Source: Sphagnum magellanicum (lineage: Eukaryota; Streptophyta; Sphagnopsida; Sphagnales; Sphagnaceae). Taken from it: a stretch of 64,000 bases of DNA. Each line of letters opens with the position of its first letter. Position 1 is the stretch's first letter. The stretch covers positions 4,216,001-4,280,000 of the forward strand of contig CM038923.1 in the NCBI GenBank assembly GCA_021904315.1, in the 5' to 3' direction. The translations under genes were made by a program, and so were the position numbers. Shown here piece after piece: positions 21,701 through 34,599 of this stretch. The notes under the pieces are model-generated. The model was not told where the DNA came from. It saw nothing but the letters and a program-made list of their open reading frames with translations, and did no database searches.

Positions 21701-22473
21701 GACAAAACGAAATCAAAGGAGCCACAAGTGTTACTTTACATTAATTCTACATGTCCTTTTCCCCCAAAATAACTTTTTCATATGAATGATTTTTTGAATG
21801 ATTCTTTTGAAACTTGTTATGAAAAATGATTAAAATGACCCCAATAAGTCCAATAAAAATCTTAATAATTTTTTATAAATACTAGTTTGTAAAAATGTAT
21901 AGATTCCTTGCAAATTTTATGTTTCATCTTGAAAAATGATGATAATTTGAAATCATACAAAAAAAATAAATTAATAAACTTGAATTCGATGTAATATAAA
22001 ATATGCATTTTTTTAATACATCATGTACATTATACCCCATTTATATGTGGTAAAACACTCTTGAAGTTTTGAATTCTGAATTTTAAAATGTACATATTTT
22101 GAATTTTCAAAGCTTTATAATTCCACATTTTTGAAATTGTGAAATTTTTTCTAGTGTGTCTAATAGGTTATTATCATCTCATATTTTCTACCATTAACTT
22201 ATTTCTATTATATGAATCCTTTAAAAGTCCTTTGTAAAAATGTCCTTTTTTAATGACATAATTTTTCATTTTCAAAAATCCTTAACTAAACCAAAACTTA
22301 AAATTGGATCAAATGGATTTTTAATTTGAGTTTCTTGACATACATGTGTGTGAAAAAGGAATAATGTGCCATCATTACCATGGTTTCAAATGGCAAAAAA
22401 AATAAAATCTCTAGTTTTTTATGACAGAATTTGACATCTTACACCCTTTGTGGCTCCTTTGACTGTGTTTTGA
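21701..22473. mobile_element. Possible MITE with CAAAGGAGCCACAA inverted ends
   Basis: GACAAAACGAAATCAAAGGA then GCCACAAGTGT at the left; read inward from the right end, GGTCAAAACACAGTCAAAGG then AGCCACAAAGGGTGT. The match covers ~33 bp with small gaps. A direct duplication of the flanks was not found. The interior is AT-rich with no coding signal. Confidence 0.42.
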
Positions 22474-22514
22474 CCCATCTATAGAAATTTAGTGACCTTA
22501 ATGTTCTTTCACCC

Positions 22515-23499
22515 TACATAAATACTCTAAAAATTTTAACTCCATTTTTATTTTACACCAAAGCTTTGGTGTTGCACTTATCTTAATCCATGTGCACAAA
22601 ACACCTTGCAAAATTTAGGGGTCCACACAATCGATGGACTCTAAGGAAAAAAAAATCATTCATGCATTAATTGTTTATATGATTAAAGTGTTATAATAGG
22701 TTTTTACTACCATTAGTAAAAAATCCCATGAGGAATGTTTTAATACCAACAATGGAATATTTCGATTTAAGAACCTCCAATTCAAACATGCAATATGATT
22801 TCACACAAGTTGTGCATCCCATTTGCCCCATAGCCAAACATACATATACATGAAAACCATAATCTTTGAAGTTGGATCTTGGAAGATTCCTAAACATGCT
22901 TGCACTTGTAAAAATAATGAATGGACTATGTTGGCATTTGAATATTCATGATATGCTCTCATTCATAATCAAATATTTTTATGGAACATAGAACAATGCA
23001 CAAATTCCAAAATTTTAAAAAATATAGTTGTTTAGTTCATGCACTAATGAGATTGTTGACATATTTTTTCCTCAATTGCAAGAGATGCAAAATGTGACTT
23101 ACATTAGATAATCCCTTTGGAAAATACTTCTTGGATTCTTACATCAAATTCATTTTGTAAAGACAAACTAACAACGTGATTGTTGGAACTTGTGATCACA
23201 TTTAAGGCATGGATATAAAAGTTCTACAAACAATCCTTGAAGGTTTTGCAACTTGCACTATGCCAAAACATGGCATATATGATTACTTCCATGACTAAGT
23301 TTGTATTCATAAGTGATGACCATGTTGTGACTACATGTGATAGTAATTGAATTGGACCCATTGCTTTTATTGCAAATCATTTTTTGGTCCTTAGTTATAA
23401 ACGCCATGTCACACATGATTGCAATCACAGTTGACATAATCATCATTTGATCATACATTTTAAGCCAATGGATTGGAATATTACAAATATATATTTACA
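22515..23499. other. AT-rich unassigned sequence
   Basis: Nothing recognised. The short minus-strand frames at 22691-22897 and 23258-23458 have no coding signature. Confidence 0.35.
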
Positions 23500-23504
23500 A
23501 TTCA

Positions 23505-23690
23505 AAGATAGACTAGGTAACCTAAAAGTCTAGCTTAAACAACCTAAGCTAAGCTATAAACCTAACCTAGCATGGCTAATTTGCCCAACTTAATAAATAA
23601 ATAGGTTGTAAGTACAAGGACTTGAACCCCTCATCTTCACATTGAAAACCAATCCTTAACCATTGCACCATTTTTTCATCAAGTAGTAAC
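23505..23690 (-). mobile_element. tRNA-headed SINE-like segment, copy A
   Basis: On the minus strand it reads an A-box-like GGTGCAATGGTTAAGGATTGG (23650-23670; long form split by one base) and a B box GGGGTTCAAGTCC (23618-23630). AACCTATTTATT.AAGTTGGGCAA follows, and then a CTTAGCTTAGGTT-type tail. The same order occurs at 34600-34810. The A-to-B distance (about 40 bp) fits a tRNA-derived Pol III promoter. A T-run lies just outside the 5' end on the plus strand. Confidence 0.6.
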
Positions 23691-24780
23691 TTTTGTCATA
23701 AAATGATTATGATCATGAATAGTTTTTTTCTAAGCTACCTAGGTAGCTTAACATGCCTACCTTGCACACCTAGGCTAGTCTAATTGTATTAATGTAGATA
23801 TTATTTTATGTTATTAAGCTATTGCTAGGCTACTATAAGGTTATTTTAAATTATTACTAAACTACATTAAGCTATTACTAGGCTATTTTAAAATGCCCTA
23901 AACTATGACTAGACTATTTTAAGCTACCATTAAGCTATTATTAGGCCACTCTTAGGTTATTTTACTTTACTACTAAGTCCAAGCATGAAAAAGTAGAGCA
24001 AAGAATTACCTTGCAACATAAATGGAAAGTGGCCATCAAGTAGGCCCTGGTATATTGAATTAAAAAATATTATTTACTTCAATGATTAATTAAATGAAGT
24101 TATTTGATTTTGTTACAACTATATTTTCAAACCACATGTTTAAAGTTGGCTCGTATATATTCATCAAAATTCAAGCAAATGTCACAACCAACAAATTAAA
24201 TTGCAAGTAGATTAAATATTGGGTCTATTCTACTTTTAAATCAATGGTATGCAAAATATACTAGTGGATTTTTAAATTTTTCATTGTAGAATGAAAATAT
24301 ATTTAACCTCTAATGTAAAAGTAGGAATAAATGCAATATTAATTGTTAGATTCATTCCTACTTGTTACTCATCAAAACTAAATGAAAGCATGGAGGTTTC
24401 CATAATGAGACTTTAAAAAAGTTTTGAATCTACTTTCTTATGTTTATGTTGAAAATTGACATATTTAAAATTTGGATTTGAGTGGATGTACTTCTTGGTC
24501 CACTTTACCATGCTTCGACCTTACTAGGCTACTTTAAGCTATGTGAGGCTATTATCAGGTTAGTACTAGGCTACTTCAAAATATTCTAAAATATTTTTTC
24601 TATTTTAGGCTATTCTAAGCTATTATAACTTGTATGTAAAGGTTGCTTTAAATTACCTAGGCTATTTTGGCTTCTACATATATTAGGCTACTTTAGGGTA
24701 CCTAGGCTAAAGTACCTTCTCTATCTCCTAGCTACCTAGCCTAATTACCTTAGATACCTAGGCTAATTAATAATTGGTCA
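23691..24780. repeat. Degenerate CTAGGCTA/TTAAGCTA short-repeat tract
   Basis: Two dense stretches, about 23730-23960 and 24515-24775, are made of loosely repeated words such as TAGGCTACTTTAAGCTA and CTACCTAGGCTA, with spacing near 10-16 bp. The 24000-24510 interval between them is ordinary AT-rich sequence. The words are largely self-complementary (CTAG, AGCT, TTAA). No coding potential. Confidence 0.65.
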
Positions 24781-27332
24781 AACAAGGTCAACAAGACAAC
24801 TACTACATCCTTTTTCAAGATGACTACTAGTCATGTACTCATAATCATGACTAAAGTCACATAAATGGCATATACATATGCCGCCAACAACTACATGACT
24901 AAGTTTGAACATAATTGTAAAATGTCCTAGGTAGTCATGAATACCAAGTTTCAACATGGTATTGAGTATTGACACTTTTGTAAAATTGTGCATTTGCATG
25001 CAAAGATGAATGGGATAGAAGGTTTAATTGCTTATTGGTAAATTCCAAAGATGTCAAAGATACATATAACTTTAATTGGTTATTTTGACCATAGCCATTC
25101 GTTCACCAACAAAACAATTGTTGAAAAAAATTACATGGTAAGGCTTTAAGTTTCAGGGCCTCCTAGACCCTAAACACTATAAAATAAAATTAAAAAAGAA
25201 CATTAGATGTAGCAAGTCAACCTCACCTAGATCACACTATTGATAAGATTCTTCAACTAACGCACATACATGGCTCACATTTTTGGCTTCCTTTCATTCA
25301 TTCATGACTTGCAAAAATGCATCATAATTATACTATTGCATAAATTAACAAAACCATTAAAAGAAGCAATTATGAAAACAAATCACCCAATAATCCATTA
25401 ATCTTTGTAACATTAAATGGGAAAAAAGTTACAACAATAAAAACACTTTGTGATATGCACTTCAAACCCAAAAATCCAAATCCAATATTGGCAATGACCA
25501 AGATATCTTTGCAACTTGCAACCACAACATAATGTAAAAACTCCCACTACTTGAATGTAAAACCCTAAATCAAAATTATGAATTTATATGTTAAATCATG
25601 TGGAACAACTATTTTTTAGTTCTTCTCATTTTGTAAAAATGCCAATTTGGTTTTGGTATGAAGGTCCATCATTGTCTAATCCATTAGTGCAATTTCAACA
25701 TGTTAATGCCAACATTACATATAAACTTAGTAATTGGATTAAAAATGGTTCAAAATTAAAAAGCGATCAACACTATTTATACCCTCGTTGCCATAATGTT
25801 TCATTATGATATCCTTGGAGATATTAAAATGTCTTGGAATATTAAAAAAATGCATGCTTTCACACATAATTTAGGGTTATTAAAGCTAGAAGTGAAAGTT
25901 GCCTCACTTTTTGCCACTTCCAAAATGGCAATAATCGAGTTAAAAAATATTCTAAGTAATGTTTGTAAGTTCAAGGTATTAGGCATGTCCAAGTTGAATT
26001 CTAGGTTAGGTTTTGAGGTGTTTACCAAGGGGACACTTTTATTTTAATTTACAAAATATGTGAATAAAAATGTAGGGTCCCATGTATTCATAAAATTATA
26101 ATTTAATTGATTTTATAATGTGATTATGTGTATTTTGAAAATCAGGATATAATTGATATAAATTATGTGTTAATCCCAAGAGTTATAAAAAAATTAAAAA
26201 TTAAACATATGTACTAATTTTTTTAAGTATTAGTTGTTAATAAGTTCAATTAATAGGTAAATAAGTGAACTAGCATTAATAAATGAACTAGTAATTGAAC
26301 ATGGAAAAATGTGAAATGAAGGATCCCTTCACACCATTGATACATGAATCATTTTGAAAAAAATACACCTTATATGGGTATTTTGCTTTGACACCTCCTA
26401 ATAACCTAGTTGGATGATATGTTAAGTATATATGGTATGTTGAAAAAATATCAAACTTATCACACGATCTTACCATGTGCAATTGCATCTTCATCACTCC
26501 TCACAACTTCAAATATTAAAAACTAAAAACTCAAATAAATATAAAATATCAAAATTTGATGCAAAAAAAATTAAAATAAATATAAAATTAAAACTTCTTC
26601 ACATAATATCCCCAAAAAATACCTTGTTTAATACAAATAATATGAGACTTTAACACTTAATGTTCCCCCCCGTCCCCCATATGTCAAGACTAAAGATGAT
26701 GATTGATGATGGGTGACTTTCATTAGACACCAAAAGTTCCCCCATCCAAACAATGAATTTCAATCATTTCTGGCTCTGAAATTCGGCCACAAAATTGTTT
26801 ATCAAAAGCAATGGTGGGCCAGAACTCATGATTAAAAAACATAACGATGTCTTGTTGATGAATTTTATGTTCTTTTCAGGAAGGATGTCTTGGACATGCT
26901 AAATGTTAGCAAGCTCGAAAAGGTGACATTCTGATTCAACACTATGATATTAAAATAAGGTGTGGGCGGGGCACTTGATTGATGCATCTTTAAGGCTTTG
27001 AATGCTTCCTAGCTCCTAGGAAACATCATGGGGGGATCCTCTACATGAATGATTGTGGATGTGAAATCTATATAAACTACCTTTGGACTGGAGCCTAGAC
27101 CTCTTGGGACTCAATATGTGGCTAAAACATGATTTGAAATGTGACACCAAACTCAGGTTATTTAGAACAACACATTGCAAACTTACTTCAAGGGGTTGGG
27201 GGCAACACCCTTAGATTCACTAGCATTTTGCATTTCTGATTGTTCATGTTCAATATCTATTCTATTCTTTCATGTATTTGCCAAAATTTAGAGTATAGAC
27301 ACATATATTTCACAAAACTGTAACGCCCTCTA
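24781..27332. other. AT-rich unassigned sequence
   Basis: No element or gene recognised. Overlapping plus-strand frames at 25588-25809 and 25796-26047 together give ~150 codons with a mild coding-like look (for example EGPSLSNPLVQFQHVN), but I recognise no family. From about 26650 the composition becomes less AT-rich. Confidence 0.3.
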
Positions 27333-27395
27333 GAGCACATCCAGTGACATTATTTGAGAAAGAAGATCTTGTATGCACTATGCACCCCCATTTAT

Positions 27396-27435
27396 TTATG
27401 GGTTTATTTATTTATTTATTTATGCATGCATGCAC
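27396..27435. repeat. TTTA then CATG microsatellite
   Basis: A run of TTTA units passes into ATGC/CATG units just before the MITE at 27477. Confidence 0.85.
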
Positions 27436-27476
27436 AAACAACAGAATTGCTTGGTGAAACTTAATTCTGAAAACTG

Positions 27477-27776
27477 GAACATCTCCACCAGCAGCAATTA
27501 AAATGACCCAATCACTATACTTTGGATGAAGTGCACCCTTACATGGTGTCAAATTGAGTTTGGACATGTAAATATGCACGGATGGTAATTTAAAAAGGTC
27601 ACTAGAAAAAATTAAAATGATTGCTTTTGATTGGCTGAGGTGACGACATTTAAATAATCTCTCAGTTGTCCAAATTTTCATGTTCCTGGGTAAGGATGAG
27701 GAAATAATTAACACTCTATACTAGCTGTGGTAACTAAAGGTAGAGGCCTACACATGGGGTGTGGGTGGCGATGCTC
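27477..27776. mobile_element. PIF/Harbinger-type MITE, copy without nested insertions
   Basis: Right end, read inward, GAGCATCGCCACCCACACCC followed outside by TTA (27777-27779). Left end GAACATCTCCACCAGC at 27477; the flank there is CTG, so the left TTA is lost or the boundary is elsewhere. An alternative left end, GAGCACATCCAG with CTA before it, lies at 27333. The interior matches 9500-10195 minus its two nested insertions. No coding capacity. Confidence 0.65.
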
Positions 27777-27779
27777 TTA

Positions 27780-28199
27780 TATATCATATGTGAACAAATC
27801 TATAATAAGGTGCCCTCCATATGCACTAGGAAATTCCTTGGAGTGTAGCATGTTACATGAAAGAGCCTTGAAATTGCCACCCTGACTAGAGATTGGTAAA
27901 TCTAGAATTTCAAAATCTTGGTTTTAGGAGCATTTGTGAGTATCATGAGCCACAAATTGAACCTTGTAGATATGTCAAATTAATGGACAAGACTCATCCC
28001 TAGGCTATATACGGATGGATAGTTCCTACATTAAATGTTAGTTAATTGTGCAACTAACACAAAATACTGCATAATGACTTGTTTGGTTTGGCTTGCGTAG
28101 CGTGGAACCGTCCTGTCCATTGTTTTGGCTCCTTGCCAAGAACATTTCTTCATTGTATCTTTTGGTGGATGGAACACTACCCTTCAATTTTATGACTTG
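27780..28199. other. Unassigned sequence
   Basis: No feature recognised. Confidence 0.3.
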
Positions 28200-29050
28200 A
28201 TTAAGAGCCTATTGACATGCCCTTCTACGTAGACCCTCAAGTGTGAGGATTTGCCGAGGCCCAAGTCCAGACCACTGCGGGGTAGCTCCCATGGCGATTT
28301 GGGTTACAGGTCTAAGTGTTGGGCTGGGTTTGACTCTCAGTTTGACAGACTCACGAGCTGCATAGGTGCCAACAAGTGAGGGTTCAACGAAGGGGTCCCG
28401 AGGTGATGCCTTGGACATGCTAAGTCTTTGAACCAAACAAGTATGCGATTAGGCCGAAAGACAAGAGATAGTAATCTCAATCAACAATGCCTTAAACCAC
28501 TTAGGAAGTTCACAGTGGGTTTTAGTCGCACCCGTTTAGAGGTCAGGGTTAGCCCTAAATTGCAAAACAGGCCTGAATGTTGTAGCTTCACTAAGTGCGT
28601 TATTTTCCATGTCCAAGTACCGCAGGTGTTTAGGAAAGCACATGAACTAAACGAAAGAAAGTAGTGGGGGAAAGGAGGGCAAATCTGAGTGCAAGACCTA
28701 GTCTTTAGCTCAGTTAAAGCGTGGTTATGGGCCCCTATACGGTACCCAACTCATTGTCAACCAGTGGTTGGGAAAATAGAATTCACTGCAATGTAATGAT
28801 ATAAATGATAATAGAGCATCAGAACTTTTGCCCAAGGGGGTGAAGTAAGGGTACAAGGGTCCAGGCCTGAAATTATAGGTAGTGCCTGTTATTTCTAGTG
28901 TGCTGGCGTGTGGGCCCTTTGTGAACACTTCAATGGTCATGTGTACAAATGAGAGGTTGTACTGGAAGGGCATCATAGGAGAGGATTTTCTTGGCATGGG
29001 GCAAGAGAAAAAAAATGTATTTTGATTCAACACAACAAATCTCACAACTC
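28200..29050. other. GC-richer island, unidentified
   Basis: About 850 bp clearly richer in G and C than the surrounding tens of kilobases, with sharp transitions. Frames exist on both strands (minus 28209-28436 and 28725-29045; plus 28428-28664), none with a recognised domain. Internal fragment (GPRQILTLEGLRRRACQ) reads like coding but has no partner. Best guess: part of an LTR or leader of a retroelement, or a captured gene fragment. A TAGCTCAGTTAAAGCG motif near 28707 resembles a tRNA A box, but no B box follows. Confidence 0.35.
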
Positions 29051-31459
29051 ATGCTTTTGTCAAGTCAAGCACACAATTTGTCATCCACCATATTAAGAGG
29101 AAGTCGGTTTTAAAAGATCAAACTTGTCACAAACAAGGTGTCCATTGCAAATGTTTTGTCAAATATATGTACCCCTAGAGTAGATGATGGCCCCCAAGAA
29201 GATCCCAAGACTAAGTGAACCTGACTGACTGGCTGTTGTTCCATTTCCAGGGCTTTGGAGGTTGGAGGTTATGGGTTTCTCCCTGTTGTGTACAGCCTCT
29301 CTGTAGTTTTTGTGTACCCCAAACCCTAAACCCCTTCTCCCATTAAAATCTTGTTATGTGACCCTCATTACAGATTCACTTTTGTCTTATTCCCTGCGTA
29401 ATATGCACTACCTCAGTCTCCTCTTTTGACAAAACAAGAAGATGATCCCTTCTCTACCCCCTACTTGTGATTAAATATTTGTTTTCTGTCTGGGTCTCAA
29501 ATTCCAGGAGCATGATTCCAAGTTCCTTCTCTGTTTCGTCTGAATTGAAAGACATGACAATTTGAGAGATGAGCATGGTTGGTCCAGAAAAACATTGATG
29601 ACTTTATTTGTCATAAGTTCATTCATGTATAAAAAGTGCATCATTTGTGCAATGTTTTACGCAATATGGTGGTGCATGCACACAAAAATTAACCATATGT
29701 AAAAGACCCATTGCAATTTTCATAGTATATTTTTCTGTCCCCTTCCAAGCATAACCTCACACAAGAAGCTTATGAAATAGAAATGTTTTGTTGATTAGTC
29801 AACATGACCTTATGATTTTCTAAGTGTCATGCTTTTTAAAAAAATTATTTGTTTATTTATTTTCTTTTCTTTTGCAAAGGATTTTTTTACAATGTTTTTT
29901 TCCTTTTAATATGTTTTTAAAAATCACTTCAATTTCTTCTTTACAAGTATACAAACTAAAATTTGTTGAAGTAGACTGTGTCAAAGTTGAAATAAAAGTA
30001 GAACGTGTCAAACCAAAATCAAACTTGAGATCAACCACATAGTTGATAGTGATAGGCTAGTTGTACAATTTTTTAAAAACATGAGCAAAGCTTGTACTCA
30101 TATTGACAAGTCCCAATGGCACACCAACAAAGATACAATCCAAACATTCCATGTACCTACAAAACTCCTTGTCAAACACCTTGTTCCAAAATCCATTTCT
30201 AGAATCAATTAAGGATTTTCTTTTGACACCATCTTGAACTTTTGAATAGTCAATTGAATTAGACAAGTCACTTGTTACATGGTCAAATGTGACACTAGTT
30301 TGAAAAACCATTTGTTTTTAAGTCTACCTCCTCAAGCTTGTAAATTAATCTTAAAAACAATGAATTCTAAACTAAAATAATTGACTAATGATAATTGTTT
30401 ATTAAACATTTGACAATTTAGGAGGAACTTTTCAAGTTTATAACATTAGATTAAAAATCATAAAGACAACCAATAGAAACCCTACACATGATGTATGTGA
30501 TAATATGTATTATGTATATAATTAATAAAATTATTAATTTATTAATTATGACTGATTTTTTGACTAATATGTGTCTATAATTTCACCATCATTAGTCTTA
30601 AATGCCCGTCTTTAATACTTTGCATAATCTAGAACAATTAATCTAATTTTGGTTATAATGAACATTAGACATTGATAGGTGTCAAAGTAACTTTTTAAAT
30701 GTATGTCTTTCACACTTCCCATTGTCTAAAAAATTATGTTATGTGCCCTTGATTCACACAAGCTTAATCATAATAATTTATTCACATTTCGCATAAACAA
30801 TTGTCAATGTACATTGAACTTTACAAAGATTACAAATACACCTAATTTGATAGTACTACAAAATTGATCCCATTGAAAATAATGCATACATGAATGTGGA
30901 AGTAGCTTTGCAAATATTAACAAATTAAGAGCATAGGAAATCAGTACAACAAATACCCATTTTGAATAACAACAACATTGTCTAAGTCCAAAATTAGAAT
31001 ACAATCCAATTAATATGTAACCTATATACATATGTATCATCTATGATCATGACCCCAAAAAATGCAAAATTCAAAAAAGTTTCATATCTTCCTTTCTCCA
31101 CATAACAAGGGAGCCTTCTCCCTCCTTCGCTCATACTTGAGGGGTTCCTCATTGCCATTTGGCTATTGTAATTTAATTTTTCCTTGGAATATTTTACTTA
31201 GTTCATGATTGAATAGCACCCATTTGGTATAAAATCCCCATGGGATTTGTCTTTTGGAGCTCCAAAAACAACTCCAAAACCCATGCTCCCAAATATACTA
31301 TTTGAAAGCTGCATTTTAGGCCTTTTTAAATAGGAAACAACCAAAACATTATGTTATACATCATCAAGTTATGTCTATCATTTATGTTATTTCCAAAAAC
31401 CCTTTGAAACTTCAAAAACCAACATGAATGATGAATTAATTATGTGGCAGAATTGTTTT
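29051..31459. other. Mostly AT-rich unassigned sequence
   Basis: The stretch 29210-29350 is GC-richer and runs through TGTGTACAGCCTCTCTGTAG and an ACCCTAAACCCC block into AATAAA-poor sequence; it could be a retroposon 3' end but shows no tail or duplication. The minus-strand frame at 30057-30311 (84 codons) has a balanced composition but no recognised family. Confidence 0.3.
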
Positions 31460-33543
31460 TCAAAATAGGTTCAATATTGAAAATGTCATTCTTTCACCTC
31501 CTTTTGGTCTCTTGTTAGGAGTTGTGGATACTTCCACTTCAAGCTTTTGACCATAAATTTCCAACCATTTTTTAAAAGCACCATGTGTTTCCTTAGCTAA
31601 TCCTTCCATTGTCAACATGCATTTGAATGAACTTTGTGAATAACAAATTAACTTCCACCACATATTCCTTTCCCTTGCCTTTCACCTCCTTTCCTCCCAT
31701 CACTTTTGATTTTGGAACTATTACTAACCCATTTGCTACAACAATAGTTGGAGATAGACTAACTACCTATAACAATACAAATTGATTATTGCATCACATG
31801 TCACATGCATTAGTTGATATGCATGCATGTAGAAGTTCTGAAGACAAACAGTAAAGTGTGTCTACTTCAACATTGTCGACATGGTTGTCATTATTCACAT
31901 GGTTGGCATTTGAATGGTTATGTTGTGTATGTGGTTTTTTTATTTCATTTATAATCTTTGCACTTTCATGTTGTGTAGGTGGATTGATTTGTTGTACTTC
32001 ACTTGTGATAAGCTCAACTCCTTTGCTTGACTCACCTAGGGGTTTTGTTTACTTTTATGAAGCAAATTGTGTAGTCATAGAAAGTAGAAGGTTTGTGGAC
32101 TCTTGGGCAAAATTCTCAATGTGATCAATGCATTGATTCATATGCAAATTTGACTTGGGTTCATATGAGTTTGTTTTCTTTGAAATCACATTAATATGTC
32201 CTTTCATATGCATTTCCCCTTTATTGAACCTTCTACACATCAAGGCACATTAATGTGATTAGATTATTATAATTCTCTTTATCTACTATAACATAATTTA
32301 GAAGTTGAAACCTTACCACTACATTGGAGACATTAGGACCTCCACCCACCTTTAGTTTATTCCAGTTGCCTTCCATGACACCTTTCAATTTACACATTTT
32401 AATGGTCACTTCTATAGGGGAGGGTGCCCTACTAAGGTTTTCCTCCTTTGCAATAATTAAAAACTCAAATTAATTATAATGGTCCTAATATATACATTGT
32501 AAACACCTAAATCCAAATTACAAAAACCATTACCAATTGTGTTTGAATCTCATCTTCAACATGCTTTAAACGAGATGGATTTTGTTGACAACTTATAGCT
32601 ATCTTCAATCAAGCTACCTCCTCCATTTTGAAGGGGTTGTAGATCATCACCTTCAAGTTTTCCCAATGTGCAAATGTGTAAATTATAGGGCAATCTTTTT
32701 CAAATTTTGTTCAAACCTACAAATTGTTCTTCATGTTTTTCATGCATGTCTTTAGGTATATCTTGAAAGCTTTGTCTAACAAGGGGTAATCAACATATTC
32801 CAGAAACTTTGCCAAGCTAATATTTCATATTGCAACAATAATGATAAGTGGATGTTCGTCCACTTTTATAATGTTTAAATTTTGTCCATGATAAATACAC
32901 TCAAAGAACAAACCCCCAAATATACCTCCTTGTGCCAATGGGTCTCACTTTTGCATCAAATCACAACCAATAAGGTTTTTTTCTCATTCAACTTCCATTG
33001 AGGAGCCACAAATCTTGCTATTGTTTCAATTTTCCATTTACAAACCTGGCTGAAATGCACAAATATCAATATATTTATTTGGATGTCAAGCCATAAAATC
33101 TTTTTCATCTTCAACAATAGTAATTATTGCACATGATGTCAGAGTAATTAGTGCATGATTAGTTCTTGCATTGGCTTAGGTTAAGTTTTGTAAAATAAAT
33201 AAGTTTTGGAAGGCTTTAACTAACTTCCCATTGGCCTATTTGACATAATTGACCACCAAACTACCTAACCTAGTTACATGTCCTAGTCCTCTCTTCCCCA
33301 AACTCAATGATTATTGGTTAAATGTTTGTTCTTTAATGTAAACAACAAAACATTGATAGAATTGGATTGAATGGTAAATCCAAAGGCCAAATGAATAAGT
33401 TGCAAATGTGTAATAGGTAAATCACTAACTACTACATTTGTCACATGTATCTCATCAATATCATCATCAAATTCAACCCAAGCCACATCTTCATCCAAAG
33501 TATAATCATATATGTCAAGGTTTGGGTCAATAATCATCTTCAT
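31460..33543 (-). pseudogene. Decayed minus-strand coding region, unidentified
   Basis: Several minus-strand pieces have coding-like composition. 33304-33543 begins MKMIIDPNLDIYDYTLDEDV and is strongly acidic. Near 32740-32960 the translation includes AQGGIFGGLFFECIYHGQNL, a VDEHPLI block and SLAKFLEYVDYPLLDKAFK. 31460-31663 includes FKKWLEIYGQKLEVEV. They lie in one direction with stops and gaps between them, as in a decayed gene or transposon ORF. I do not recognise the family, and joining them is inference; the gaps could be introns or lost sequence. Confidence 0.3.
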
Positions 33544-33714
33544 TGTTTATCTAGTACTTCTTTTGGTGGTTGAAGTCTTTCTTGCCTTCTTTGTCCACTG
33601 CACTATATGAAGTTTTGTACATTCCACACATGCATTAAAAATGATCCTCCAATGCAAATTGGAATGATGGTCCAATGTAAATCAATCAACACAAAATTGC
33701 AAATCTACAACTAT

Positions 33715-34330
33715 ACACACATAAGCACACACAATTCAAATTCCAAAGCACTTAATTAAACCTAGGTGGGTATTACAATTATTTCAAGTGACTACAAGTT
33801 AGATTTCTTCCATTTAAAATGATTATAGGTTAGATATCATATCAAAACTCAAACTGAATGATTTTCATTCTTCACAACAACAAATAGTAACATTGTACAT
33901 TTATACCAATTTGGCTACTTGACACACACAAGCACACACATCTACAAATTTCAAAGCACTTAATTAAGCCCATGTGAATATTACAACAATTTAGGTGATT
34001 ACATGTCATATTTATTTTATTTTAAATGACTATAAGTTAGATTTCATATTAGAACTCAAACTAAACGCTTTTCATTCTTCACAACAACACATAATAACAT
34101 TGTACATTTGCAACAATTGGTTATTAGACACACATAAGCACATGCATCAACAAATCCCAAAGCATTTAATTGAGCACATGTGAGTATTAAAACTATTGAG
34201 GTGACTACCAATAAGATTTCCTTTGTTTTAGGTGATTGCAAATTAACTTTCACATCAAAATTCAAATTGAATGATTTTCATTTTTCATGGCAACACATAG
34301 TAGCATTGTACATGTCTCTAAAACAAACAT
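33715..34330. repeat. Tandem repeat, 206 bp unit, three copies
   Basis: Copies start at 33715, 33921 and 34127 with ACACACAYAAGCACA. Each continues with AAAGCACTTAATT, AAGTTAGATTTC, AAACTCAAACT, TTTTCATTCTTCACAACAAC and a CATTGTACAT end. Divergence between copies is moderate (about one in six to eight positions by eye). The short frames within it (33995-34183, 34180-34374 and 34056-34265) are by-products. Confidence 0.85.
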
Positions 34331-34599
34331 TTCTACTAGAATCATGTAAATGGTTATTTCAAACAATCACATAATTCACTAGGTAATTTAATTATTATTC
34401 TTAAAATGGATAAAATTGAGGTCCCAAAATAGAAGATGTGAATTAGTGGAAAATGTTACCAAAATGTTAATGTGGCTTTCCACTTAAAATTAATGAAACT
34501 TTTCACTAATATATGAAATTTTCATGTGATAACATAGGCCACATTTAATAAACTGATTGACCACTTATGAATTGCCATGTGGCAATCAAGTCCTAGTCA

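Larger units (their letters stand above)
20635..22514. mobile_element. Possible larger GGGTGAAA-type element, 1.88 kb
   Basis: Left AGGTGAAAACACATTACG and right (inward) GGGTGAAAGAACATTAAGG resemble the termini of the 0.8 kb MITEs. Flanks do not show a clear duplication. A 92-codon frame (20753-21031) is AT-biased and unrecognised. The interior contains a block repeated at 48703-48985 and another inverted-repeat unit (21701-22473). The pairing of these two ends is my inference and could be coincidental. Confidence 0.33.

Noticed and set aside
28690-28760. Possible tRNA gene (TAGCTCAGTTAAAGCG)
   Set aside because: Resembles an A box only; there is no B box or foldable cloverleaf.
29200-29350. 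LINE 3' end
   Set aside because: Text-like resemblance only; no poly-A tail, target duplication or coding domain was found.
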